Source: Tubiluchus corallicola (lineage: Eukaryota; Priapulida; Priapulimorpha; Priapulimorphida; Tubiluchidae). Taken from it: DNA of 64,000 bases. The notes beneath the pieces were generated by a model, which made no database searches, was not told the DNA's origin, and worked only from the letters and a program-made list of their open reading frames with translations. Both the position numbers and the translations under genes were made by a program. Positions 1 to 11,292 of this stretch are shown here, one piece after another. The number at the start of each line of letters is the position of its first letter. Positions within the stretch are counted from its first letter, which is position 1. The stretch covers positions 496,001 through 560,000 of the forward strand of contig JAQGDQ010000020.1 of assembly GCA_030141605.1 (NCBI GenBank). Direction: 5' to 3'.

Positions 1-590
1 AGTGGATGTCAGTTTTGGACTAGCTAGTTGTTTTTTACGTATAACTAAAACAAATACCATTTAGTTGTTTTTAAAATAGTGAACAAAATACATTTTTAAG
101 CACTAATTAACTGTGGGTACTGTGCTGCACATCGCTATGTTTCTCCTTCTCTTTTCTTCTTTCTCTAGTGAAGAAAGATCCGTTCTGATTTGTTCAACAC
201 TTGGTCACTTGTTATAGTCCTTGCTTGGTAGTAAATTCCATTTTCCGTACGAGCTACTTGCTTTACGGCGCACCAGTATTTCAGATCAGACCTATGACTG
301 CCTATCTTTTGCAAACGAAGCCATACAGTTATGTCAATTAAAACTTAACCTCTGCTTTGAACTGCAGCCTGAAGTGTCGTTCACTACGCTGCTTTCGGTC
401 TTCTACAAGCAAAGAAGTAGGCTCCGCTGCAGTGTGTTTGAAATGAAATATTGCATTGGGTGAATGGCGAAAAGTAGTGTGGTCATCCGCATCCACAACA
501 TTTCAGCCTGCAGTTTCAAAGAGAAGTTCACACTTTTTTGTCTAAGTCGTTTCTTATAAAGCTTTACATTTTCAGAATAGAACAGAGAGA
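1..590 (+). other. 5' flank and probable 5' UTR of the KEN-domain gene
   Basis: No convincing coding sequence is seen here. A pyrimidine-containing stretch ending in TTTTCAG (acceptor AG at 574-575) lies 15 bases before the ATG at 591. The coding exon may therefore begin at 576, joined to an unseen 5' UTR exon or to a spliced leader. An in-frame TAA at 543-545 closes the frame upstream, which supports the ATG at 591. Short open frames at 221-463 and on the opposite strand have no recognisable content. Confidence 0.5.
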
Positions 591-3500
591 ATGTTAGATC
601 CAAAAGCACGCAGCGCTTCACGGTTTTACACGGAGTATCTTTATCCAAGCCTGACGGCCGTTTTAAAAAGAAGTCCAGACGTAAAACATCACATGGATGA
701 ATACGAAACACTGGATGCTACTATACAGGTCATCCAAAGGTTCATGACACAAGAAGAAATTGTTCTGGCATCTTGCACATTCTGCAAAGAGCTGATCCTT
801 AATGAAGACAATACGATAGACAATCGTTTTGCATCTTACCTGATAGACAAATCTAAACTGGAATTTTTTATCAAAGTAGCTGTAAAATACTCAAAGGGTC
901 ACATGGAAAATCTTCAAGTCCTGGTGACCAGCCTCGTGATAGTAGTTGCTCTCTGCGATGCACCAGAAGGTTTCAAGTGGCTCCAGAACAACTATCACAA
1001 GTTGAAACCATTTCTTACGACTTTTGAACGAATGTATTGCATTTCACACAAAGAAGATGAAAAGGCACACATTAAGAGGCTGTGGGAAGCCTTTGAAGCA
1101 AAGTTTAACGAAGTCGAGCAACAATTGGCTGCTGTTCATGAGAACGAGTTATTAAAATCCGAAGAGCGCGATAAGGCCAGAAAAGCCAGGAAGCGTGAAA
1201 AAAAGCGACGTCACCGAGAAAATTCAAAAAAACTAGATGGCAGTTACAGCTCCACTAGATCGAATGGAAGATTAGGAAATGAAGGAGACAGTGATGACGT
1301 AAACGAAATGCCGCATAATCAGCTTGAGGCAAAAAATAAATCCCCAGATGTCAAAAAATCAGAAACAACAAGTCCTTATAACGAAGACAGTGCCACAGAT
1401 AAGATGTCCAAAATCAAGAAGAAACCAAAACAATCTCAATGTAAGCTTAAACATGGCCAAGACGGAACAATTGAGGTTGAGAAATTATGGGAAGATAAAA
1501 AGCTCAAGGGAGATAAGGACAAAAATTCCAAATCATCTACTGATGAAACTATTTATGATGATTACACGAAGGGTTTAAATCATGGTTTTGCTTATCCGGT
1601 TGATGTTGGTGATAGATTTGAGGTTGTGGAAAAAGCAAAGAAAAAGACAAAGCATATAAAAAATTCAGAAGAAGAATTAAACCCTTGGCTTGCTTTTACA
1701 GATTCTGACTACCTGCTACCAAAAAACGTGAAAATAAGCAGAATCGAGATAGAGGATTTCATAAAGTGGACTGCTACAGAGAAAACCGCAACTGCTTTGC
1801 AACATGCAGAAGCAAAACATCCATCTTCTACCTTTTTAGCTATGTCACAGGATAACAAGAGCACATGTAGTCCACAAAAAGCGCAGAATGAAGTATCAAA
1901 AGTAATTAAACCAGGTAATGTAATAAAACCAAAAACAGGAGTAAAAGGGCAGGGTGAATCAAGCAAGCCACGAGAAACTCAAACCAAAACAACGCCTACC
2001 AAACACCGTACACACTCTGATTATGGAAGCAAGCAACTCTTCGTTTGGGAGCAGACAACTCAGCAACAACCAGTTGGCATGTACTATGACGTTAATGATG
2101 TGCCATCAAGAAAAAGACTGGATTTGCCAAACGGAAAATGTGTAGCAAAATCAGCACCAGTAAGTCCTCAGAAGACATTTAAAAAAACTACAAGTAATTC
2201 AGATAAGAATGTTCACATCAGCAGTGAAGAAACTAATAAGACAATGACGGAAGACCATTCCAGTGAATTACAGCAAAAGGAACATTTCACTGACGATAAT
2301 TCATATAGAAACAACGAATCATCACAGATTACAACAAGCAGTGACTTTGCGAATCATCTCTGTGATAGAAAGGAAAAGCATGCTGATAAAGTCATTGTGG
2401 AAAATGCAACATCTACAACATCGACGTCTGAAAGTTATTACACTGCAAATGATGAATCAGAAGGCGACGATCCTTTAACAGATGGCAGCAGTAATGACAC
2501 GTCAATTTTGGAAAGCTTATTCAACACTAATGAAAACAATGAAAGCGGTAACGACCATGATCATGACAATGAGGAATGCAGTTGTAACCAATTACTAACA
2601 TTAGCTAACGTAAAAGAAATTTTGTGTTTGGATTTTATTTTTACCTTGCACCTGATCTCCAACAAAGATGAAATTGAACCTGTGAATCAAAATACTACGT
2701 CATATAGAATCAATTTGCCATCTGAAGTTGTTCAGTGGAATGACAATGATAATGGTACTGAAGACGATTGTGCTGAGTTCCTCCCAAGGCAATTAAAAGC
2801 AAAAAAACTGGAAGAGGACAAGCAAGATAATGGGATTGTGAAATATGAAGAAAATACTGAAATTATAAGTGTTAATAATAATAATATTTCCTGTGAACAT
2901 GTGGAAGCCGACACGCCAAAAAATGAAATTACACCAAAATCCTCAGAAACAGTGGTTTTTGAGAACCAGCAAATGCCAGTCGTATCTGACGTGAACCAGG
3001 GTATACAATCTGATGTAATTCACATAGCAAATGATAATGCCAACATTACACAAGCTGATATTACCAACGTATGGAAAACACTTGATGGCTTTGATGATCA
3101 CTGGTCACGCCCTTTATTGAAAATTTTCAAAAGTTCTGAGTCACACATATTGTCTCGTTCTTCAGTTAACAATATGGCTGTTTCACCAGAAAAAGATCCC
3201 GTTAGAGATGAAATAAAAAGGGGAATGATCAACAATTGGATTCAAGAAGTTGTTACTGCTCGTTCACAGTCTTGCTTAATACAACCTTTGACACAATCTG
3301 ATGAATCTTTTTCAGTAGAATCAAATGAGTCTGATATTTCGGGGCAAACATCTACAGTTCAATCTCCAGAAAGAACTGTAAGTGTTGGGAAATCACTCAC
3401 AAACACAAATAGTGATGAAAGTCAAAATTTGAGTGACAGCTCAAGTTTTAATTATGATCAGATAGATAGGGAGTTGGAATCATCACTAAATCACGTTAGA

Positions 3501-6136
3501 ACACCAGAATTATCAACCAGTGAAGAAAACTGCTCAAACAAAAACACAGGCAGTCAAATTGTTCTTAGAAATGCCGATACAACACCTACATCTTCCAATG
3601 AAGCAGGGTTATCATCCAAACCATCCGAAAGCTTTCAGGCTTGCACTTCAAAAATTCAGAATCTGCCGTCTGGGCCAGAATGGTGTTCTACATGTTCCGA
3701 AAGTAATTCTCACAACATAATCCAGTCTCTTGTTCCTCTGGCTGCACAAAGTAATTTTAACTGGCAGGAAACATTGCTAAACTCAAATTCCACTTCTGTG
3801 GGATGCAATGTCAGTACAGTGCCACATGACAATCCCAATCTTAGTAACCAATGTCAAATCCCATGTCCACCAGGTATTAATCACATGGTTAGACCACCGC
3901 CTTTTGTTCAATACTGGAGGATGCCCCCACCCCCTGGTTTTTTTCCAACACTGCCTCAGGTTGCTATTCAGCAACTCTGGAGCAATTTTCCTGGTTCAAT
4001 GCCTCCTTGGAACAAAAATCACATGCCACTTTCCAGTGGCAATGCTCCTATGGTAATTCCTCCACCAGGAATTGAATTTCAGCAGGAAACTATAACCGTG
4101 CCTCAATCAGAAAAACCATTTCGTCAACCAGGTGTTTTATCCTCAACCAATAGGAATCATCTGGTGTACTTACCAAAAAATGCTGACGTTGTGGTTGAAA
4201 TGAGGAAAAACGAATGTCCAACAGTCAAACAGAAACCAACTGCTCAAGTGCTTCCTCAGATGTCTACACCCGCAGAAATATTTGCACAGCAGGATAATGG
4301 ATTCAATTTCACATCTTCTTCTAGCAGCACAAATTCGGTGGGATTTAATGAAGCTGTTTCACACGCATCAGATGTAAATCTTTCCATGTCACAAGCCACA
4401 AGTAGTTATGGTCGTGGGTATGATTTGCAACAATGGAATATAGGAAATCTCAGACCACCAAATAGTACCTACAACGGTGACAGGTACAATAACATTCAAC
4501 AAAATGATTTTGACGATACTGATTGCATGTCCTCTAGTTCCTTAATTAGTATATCAACAGAACCTGCAGTAGATAACCTGGTCCATGCTAGCCAAAGACA
4601 AGGCGTACAGATGAGCACTCCTGGAGAAATGCTGTTTCAGAAAGACTTGCACAATTGTGACGGTAGCATTTCCAATGGAAACTGGAAGAGTCGTAGCAAG
4701 CGTTGGAATGACAAATTTAGAAAGTTAGCCTCAATGCATGCCAGTGATCTAATCACGAAGGGAACCATACGATTTTGTTACTCCGATGAGTTCTTTATTG
4801 GAAAGAGGTAAATATAATTTTTGAGCTGCATCTTTTTGAGATCAAATCTCGAACCACTACATGTTCAGGAAGTTTCTGGAACGGTTACATTACAGCTGCA
4901 AAAAATTAACTTTTTTTAGATCAGTTGACGGAGGTGGCGTTTTGCTTGGCATTAATGAAGATGGAACCGAGTTAGCATTGAAGTTCATTTGCAAGAACAA
5001 ACTTCAACAGTTTCGAAACATCGTGTCCAGATTTCGTTTATGGAGCTTAAATGATCAACACATCCTGAAGATAGATGTAAGAAGTGGCGTTAGAAGTTTT
5101 TTTTATCTTAACGCGTTTTTTATTTTAATCTAAATTTTAATAATTTATTTTTTATTAGGGTCTTTTGGAAACCAGAGAAGGAGGTTTTTTGCCCATGGAG
5201 TTGTGTGAGTATAACTTATATAGCTATTTGCAAGCTATAAGGCAGAAACCGTGCAGTGAGAATTTTAACAAGATCTTGGTTTACCAGCTTTTCCGAGGTG
5301 TAAGTTATCTACATTCACAAAAGCCAGGTCCTATACTCCATGGTGGTTTGAAGCCTAGCAATGTCCTACTTGACGAGTCAGGTATGTTACGGTTGGCAGA
5401 CACTGGAATTAGCCTTTTTCTTCAGTCAGACAACTCAACTGTTTCAGACGAAGTGTGGTCGAACAGTAACTACTGGAAGCCCCCGGAATGTATTAGAATC
5501 GCCGAGCCAGTTGCCAACTACAGTGCAAAATCGGACGTCTTCATCTCAGGAATGCTTTCGTACTTTATTCTAACCGGTGGAGAACATCCATTTGGTAGCA
5601 ATTGTTTAGAATGCGAGGCGAATGTTAATGCGGGAACGCCATTTCTGAGGTTCATAAATGCGGAATACAATGATATGGTGATTTGGATGTTGCAGCGAAA
5701 CCCTATGGACAGGCCAACGATAGCACAAGTTCTAGCGCATCCTTATTTCTGGACTACTAAACAACGCAATCGCTTTCTCGGGGCGTTGTGTCAAGAAATG
5801 AAACGATGCAAAGGCAGTGGAGATCTGGTACCTCTCGAACTTGAGCAAGCGTTTGCTAGGTCGACCTGTGGAAATTGGACACAAATGGTAAACAACTGCC
5901 TCTGGCAAGAAATCCCTGGAACAACGATGCCTTATAGGAATACATTTGCTGATTTCATTCGATTTGGCAGAAACCTGATTAAGTACTACAATGGTTTAAG
6001 CAGCGTGGCACAAACGATTATAAGAGACCCCGAGAGTTACATATCTACACGATTTCCTCTGGTCGTTATTTACATGTACAACACGTTACGGTTTAGTCAG
6101 TGGAGAGCAAAATGTCACTTTTCAATGTTTTTCTAA
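591..6136 (+). CDS. IRE1/RNase L-like pseudokinase-KEN domain protein with very long N-terminal region (3 exons)
   Basis: Exons are 591-4807, 4920-5076 and 5159-6136; the GT-AG introns are short and phases match, giving about 1,783 residues. Residues 1-180 look alpha-helical, perhaps ARM-like; 194-213 are Lys/Arg-rich and resemble a nuclear localisation signal; about 215-1370 are Ser/Asn/Glu-rich, with a Pro-rich patch near 1100-1165. Residues about 1380-1640 form a protein kinase fold: glycine loop, beta-3 Lys1427, HGGLKPSN at 1519-1526, DTG at 1539-1541 and HPYFW at the end of the C-lobe. About 1650-1760 is a KEN ribonuclease-type domain ending STRFPLVVIYMYNTLR. In IRE1 and RNase L the kinase drives dimerisation and KEN cuts RNA. 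Here the catalytic-loop Asp is Gly and the KEN His aligns with Tyr1734, so catalysis is doubtful. No signal peptide or luminal domain is visible, so it is probably not an ER sensor. I do not recognise the N-terminal region. Confidence 0.85.
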
Positions 6137-6365
6137 AAGATCAAGAGGGATAAGGTGGTTACGTAGGTACCAATATTGGATTGTACGAGTGGACAAAGCT
6201 TTAGAGTTTTTATAGGAAACTTTCTGTTGTTATCTTAACTACGTAATCTTGTAATTTCAAAAACTTGTTAGAAAACGATATTACTCATCATGAATTTAAA
6301 CTGAAATTTATTCAATCCAGTCAAATTTATTATTTGTTTTTGTATACAGCAGCATGCTGATTATA

Positions 6366-6371
6366 AATAAA
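6366..6371 (+). terminator. Polyadenylation signal of the KEN-domain gene
   Basis: AATAAA lies 230 bp after the stop codon, with a further AATAAA-like stretch about 15 bp on. It is the first good signal downstream on this strand, so it is the likely 3' end of the transcript. Confidence 0.5.
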
Positions 6372-8655
6372 GGAGAAATAAATAACTGAGACTATTAAAT
6401 CATTGTTAACATGTTTTAGTTAATATTAGATACTCGTCGTTGGTTATGTTATCAGCAGCTACTATTCGTAATTTACTATTCCTGCTACGTGGCTTCAGTT
6501 CACTGGACTTTGTAGGTGGGAGTATTTGGCGCGTTTCACAAGGCAGGAAAAATGTATTATTGCACTGTGGCATCTGTTTCCTTCTGGCACAATTCAGAGA
6601 AATCTGTAAGTCTTATTATTATTATTATATTCCGAACATCACCACACAAAACCAGAACGCTCAATTCCAAACTACGCCATAATTTTTTATTCCAATAGTA
6701 TACCATAATAGTTACACCAATTGAACAGCAAAGCAAATAATGTTATCTACATTAAACCACCGCTCTACTGCACATCAAGTCAAATTCAATCCATTAAACT
6801 CAACTTTTTCATACTGCTTTACATAGTACTAAAACCAACGAAAATGTCACATTCGTCAGCTGTTAAAAACCGGAAAGAACACAATACAACTTAATCCAAT
6901 GTCATCCTAAATCAAACAGAGACTATCAAAAATGGACTACAATCCTATTACGTGTTAGCACCGCAAGTTATCACGTAACATGATAAAATAACCTCAAACT
7001 CAAACAGCTACACGGAATTATAGCTGAATGATAAACCACTTTAGTCTATTAATTAACAGTACAAATTTAACAAGAAAAGATACAGGCTTATATCGAATTA
7101 ATATACTGTTACACTACTGTTAACGGTAGGCCAACTGATCTGTATTGAAGCAGCGTCCTTCCGCTGTGTGACTTGCAAGGAAAATTTTATTGCGCACCAA
7201 TAACGAACAAATGTTTGACAGTCCACTAGGTATAATGTTCTAGCACCAACACACGACAGCTGTGTCCCATAAACTTTACTAACAACTTCAACAAAATGGC
7301 TACCAATACCCATCATCCATCCAGACCGTATATGTTCTTCATAGACAACCATATCAAGTCCAGAACACCAATTACAATAAGAAGTCAGCTGCTTCAAGAG
7401 AGAGGTAGATGTTTTCAGCACAGAGTTTATCCAAGAAATAACGCAGGTCTGGGAAAATTCCCAATGCATAACACCTGGGGTGCGCAGAAAGTTTCTTACG
7501 GCACGTATCTGCTAATATCTCGCAAACATCTGTTGTCTTGGGGTTGTGTTGTTTGCTAAATTACTAAGTCGCGACGGACGCAGCAGAAAACGAAAAACAA
7601 GTTTGTTACGACACACTAAAAGTACTTACTTATCACAGATAATAACGACATTGTTATAACACAACTAATATAATTACTTAATTACGTAATTAATTAATTT
7701 ACGTTAATAATATAATTAATGTACAAGACAAAGCTAACAAATAAAACCTATACATGAGAGGTCCATATACCTCTAACACTATGGTAATTTTGTACTTTGG
7801 AATGAATGTATCTGGCCGGATGTGGCAGACCTGGTCTAAGAGCTATCTAAGAAATGATTGGGTTCAGCTAGGATTTTTAACTAGCGTTAACTAACATCGA
7901 TATATTTGCATTTTATAGTATATTTACAAGTAGATAGAACGGGCCAATCAGAGACTAAGAAAATGTTTACTTGTGGCTATTTTTGACTAGAATATCAGTT
8001 TTTTAAAATGACACTTAGGCAGAACACTATACTTTCTGGCAGGTAATAAGTATACTATTTGAGGAATGATGTGCCTACATTAGAAATATAATAAACTACT
8101 TTTCGCTACATCATCACATTTTAATCGTCATATCACATAACTTTGATTATGCTAGTTACATAATTATTAAAAATCGTCTTGTAATGAACGATTCTTGCTA
8201 TGACAGTAAAAAAACAGGTTGCTTTAAAGGCCTTGTTTCTAAGGAGTGGGAACATCCTATAATAAATATCAGTGTAAAAAAGAATGAAGCCAGAAAACAT
8301 GAAATGTTAACAAATAGATTTATTTTGAAATTTACACAGTTGAATTCTGATTTGTTTTCTCGCAACATAACAGATAGCCGAATATGTTCTAGTAATAGTT
8401 TCGTTGAAAATTAAGTACATTACTTTTTTGAATGTACACGTTATGCAAATGAGTGCAATATTTTCCTAAATGAATTGCTTCGTTAGTCACGAGCAAATTG
8501 TAAATTTTAGTCATAAATCTATGTTTAATTCAGTGATGAATTTTTTAAACTGTTGCAATATGGTTCTATTTACAATAGTTCAAGATTTAGTTAATATCAA
8601 CCAAAGGTTCAAGTAAAAATAAATATTGAGTAAGAATAAATAAATAAGACTATTG
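6372..8655. other. Intergenic region without recognised gene
   Basis: AT-rich sequence. The only notable item is a 123-codon open stretch on the minus strand (7098-7469) of balanced composition. It has no family signature and no clear splice context. Short A/T-rich near-palindromes occur around 7670-7720. I see no RNA gene. Confidence 0.4.
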
Positions 8656-9172
8656 CTAAATAAGAACAACATTGCTATTGTTCTTGCAGATTAGAACTTG
8701 CACTTATTTTGACGTGAATTCATGTACTGTGCCTATAGCAGTAGCAAATTTTTATTTTACCAAAATATTCTTGCGCGCCAGCTGGAATACATATATATAA
8801 TCTTTATTTGTTTAAAGTGGATTAACAAAACAGTAGTACCTGATTCAAGTCTCTCCACAGTGCAGGTGCAAGTGAGTCAGTGCATTAAAACATCAGTGCT
8901 AATATAACATCGATAAGATTTTCAAGCAAATAATATAAATTAGGCATGCTTATATCAGTTTGACATAATATATATCATCTGGGCATTAAACAATCCAGTA
9001 GATCATCTAAATTAACCACTTCACTGCTGTGCAATTTGTATTCCAGCTGGCGCGCAAGAATATTTTGGTAAAATAAAAATTTGCTACTGCTATAGGCACA
9101 GTACATGAATTCACGTCAAAATAAGTGCAAGTTCTAATCTGCAAGAACAATAGCAATGTTGTTCTTATTTAG
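8656..9172. repeat. Perfect 136-bp inverted repeat with 245-bp spacer
   Basis: The left arm (8656-8791) and right arm (9037-9172) are exact reverse complements by base-by-base reading, including the unique stretch GCGCGCCAGCTGGAATACA. The spacer is 8792-9036. I see no target-site duplication at the outer edges and no coding potential. It could be a recent inverted duplication or a foldback element; a transcript across it would form a long perfect hairpin. Confidence 0.9.
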
Positions 9173-9925
9173 TTTATATATATATAAACAGGTTGCTTAT
9201 TATTGATATCATCTTCCGTATTTCGATAGTGCCCTTGTTGTCACATATACACTTTTCATGAGCAATTACCAATTTGCCATATCTTAAGATATAATCGTAT
9301 CTGTTTTTGATTATTTGTGATAACTAAGCAAAATAATTTTTAGTTTGCGCATGTCGTTAATTCTGTTAATGGCGCAGGTGTCCTATTTATTTCTGGCGAA
9401 CATTTTACAAACATTACAATCGAAATTTCGAGTTAATTACCACATTTGCGCGCTCCTCTGCTGAACTGAAACGTAGACTGGATTATAGCATTGCTCAGGA
9501 ACGGGCTTCAGTGAAAAGCAACATCAGGGAAGATGGCTTCATAAAGCGATCCACTCATGCAGTAATCTTGTGGTGAGACTAAAACAGGCTAGTATTATTT
9601 TTTGGCGTTAAGCTGAAATCTTTGTTTAAATGCAGTAATTATGACGCTTGATATTAGGCAACAATTTTTTACTTAGATATTGTCTTCATTAAATGTAAAT
9701 GTAAACATGGGCGTTAAACAAGGTGCAATTTTTAACATTGTTTTATAAGGACAAGATGATTTTATTTTGAAGCGCTGAACGAATGTTTCTGAAGCGTCTT
9801 AAAAATGTTGTCGTCTATTGGCCTAAAATTCTAATAACCCAAACTGTGCATAATGACTGTAAATATGTATTGGCAGTTCTGGACATATATACGGAATATA
9901 AACAGTGAAATCACTTGTTGCTAAC
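9173..9925 (+). other. Region upstream of the GPCR start; possible 5' UTR
   Basis: No supported coding exon. A 43-codon open stretch around 9448-9576 ends at a GTGAGA donor-like site and could be transcribed leader, but it has no ATG in frame. An acceptor-like CAG lies at 9903-9905, just upstream of the likely start codon, so an upstream exon encoding a signal peptide cannot be excluded. Confidence 0.3.
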
Positions 9926-11223
9926 ATGTTTGAGAAGCTGGATCAGGAATCAGTGTGCACCGTTCTGCAGTTAAACGCTTTAAATAATACAAGTAAGTTT
10001 TTATTTATATAGGCCTATTGCTGATTATAGTTATTACATATTAATCTTATAATTATTTTGGTTTACAGCCTTTTAGGGTTTATATGCATTTACCTGTCTG
10101 TCTCCTGTCAATTATGTTATCAGTTCCCTCTAACCTGTTCATCAATTTCTATTACGCTCCTCGACGGGTTAAATGTATATGCATTTTTACTGTAAAGGAT
10201 TAATTTCAAAAATAATTCATGCTCGTTAATTATAAACAAAATTGAAGAAATTGACGATGCTGCTTTAATATGTATCAGGGCTGGATTAACATTAAGCAAA
10301 AAAGTAAGCACGTGGTTAAGGCATGTCCAAATAAACCTACTGTATAAGTTTTCTTTTATTTCAGAAAGTGAAATGTTTATTTTATGGTTAACCGAGTATT
10401 CTTTAAATTAAAAATAATTATGTTGGCAACGAAATTTTTCTAGTGCTTATGCTTACGGCCTCTACATTTTAGGGCATCTATCGATCTTAATTCGTAGCTG
10501 ATGCTTAAGGTTATCTCAGAACAAATTATATCCGCATGACTGGTAAATGACTATTGCTTTACAGTTTGTTGTGGATTATTAAATTTTAGAGTTTTTTAGT
10601 TCGGAAACCTAAGGAAGTCTTCACAAGATGCCTGATAATAATTATTAGTCAAGCTAATGCCGTAACAATCAGGTCTGCAAGTTACGAGCACTGATAGCCA
10701 TTCGTGCTCTATACATGTGCATGAGTGCCTAGGCGTAACAGACTATTCAACATCAAAAATTCAATGAGATGCATAGGATGAATAAAGAAGATTGCTTTTA
10801 CGATAGCGTTTTACATTATTTCAACGAAAAATGCATACGTTTATGAAAAATGGTCTTGGTTCGATGCTGAAGCATCAAGACTGGGTTTCTTTATTTGATT
10901 CTTACATCCTGAGGGAGATGTCATCATAAACACTGAGGATGCTCACTCTGCACTCTGTGTTTAATCAGATGCTTTTGTGCAGATCGATTCGTACTTAGAA
11001 GCATGTCATTAAGTTAGCAAAGTCTTGATCAAATCTAAAGATGATATCAAACCCACTGAGGCTTTAACGAGTTGCTTGATCTTGAAGTTTTTTTAATTAG
11101 ACAAACTATTAATTAAATTGCTAAATTACTCGGTGTTCACTCTCTCATTTAACCTGCAACAGAAAATATAATGCAAACAAAACGCAACCAAATGCGATGC
11201 CACCCATGCAATGCAGTGCACTC

Positions 11224-11292
<69 letters not shown>

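Noticed and set aside
2602-2670. Possible unspliced 58-bp intron within the first KEN-gene exon (hydrophobic patch near residues 675-690)
   Set aside because: GT (2610) and AG (2667) exist, but removal would shift the frame, whereas the frame stays open as read.
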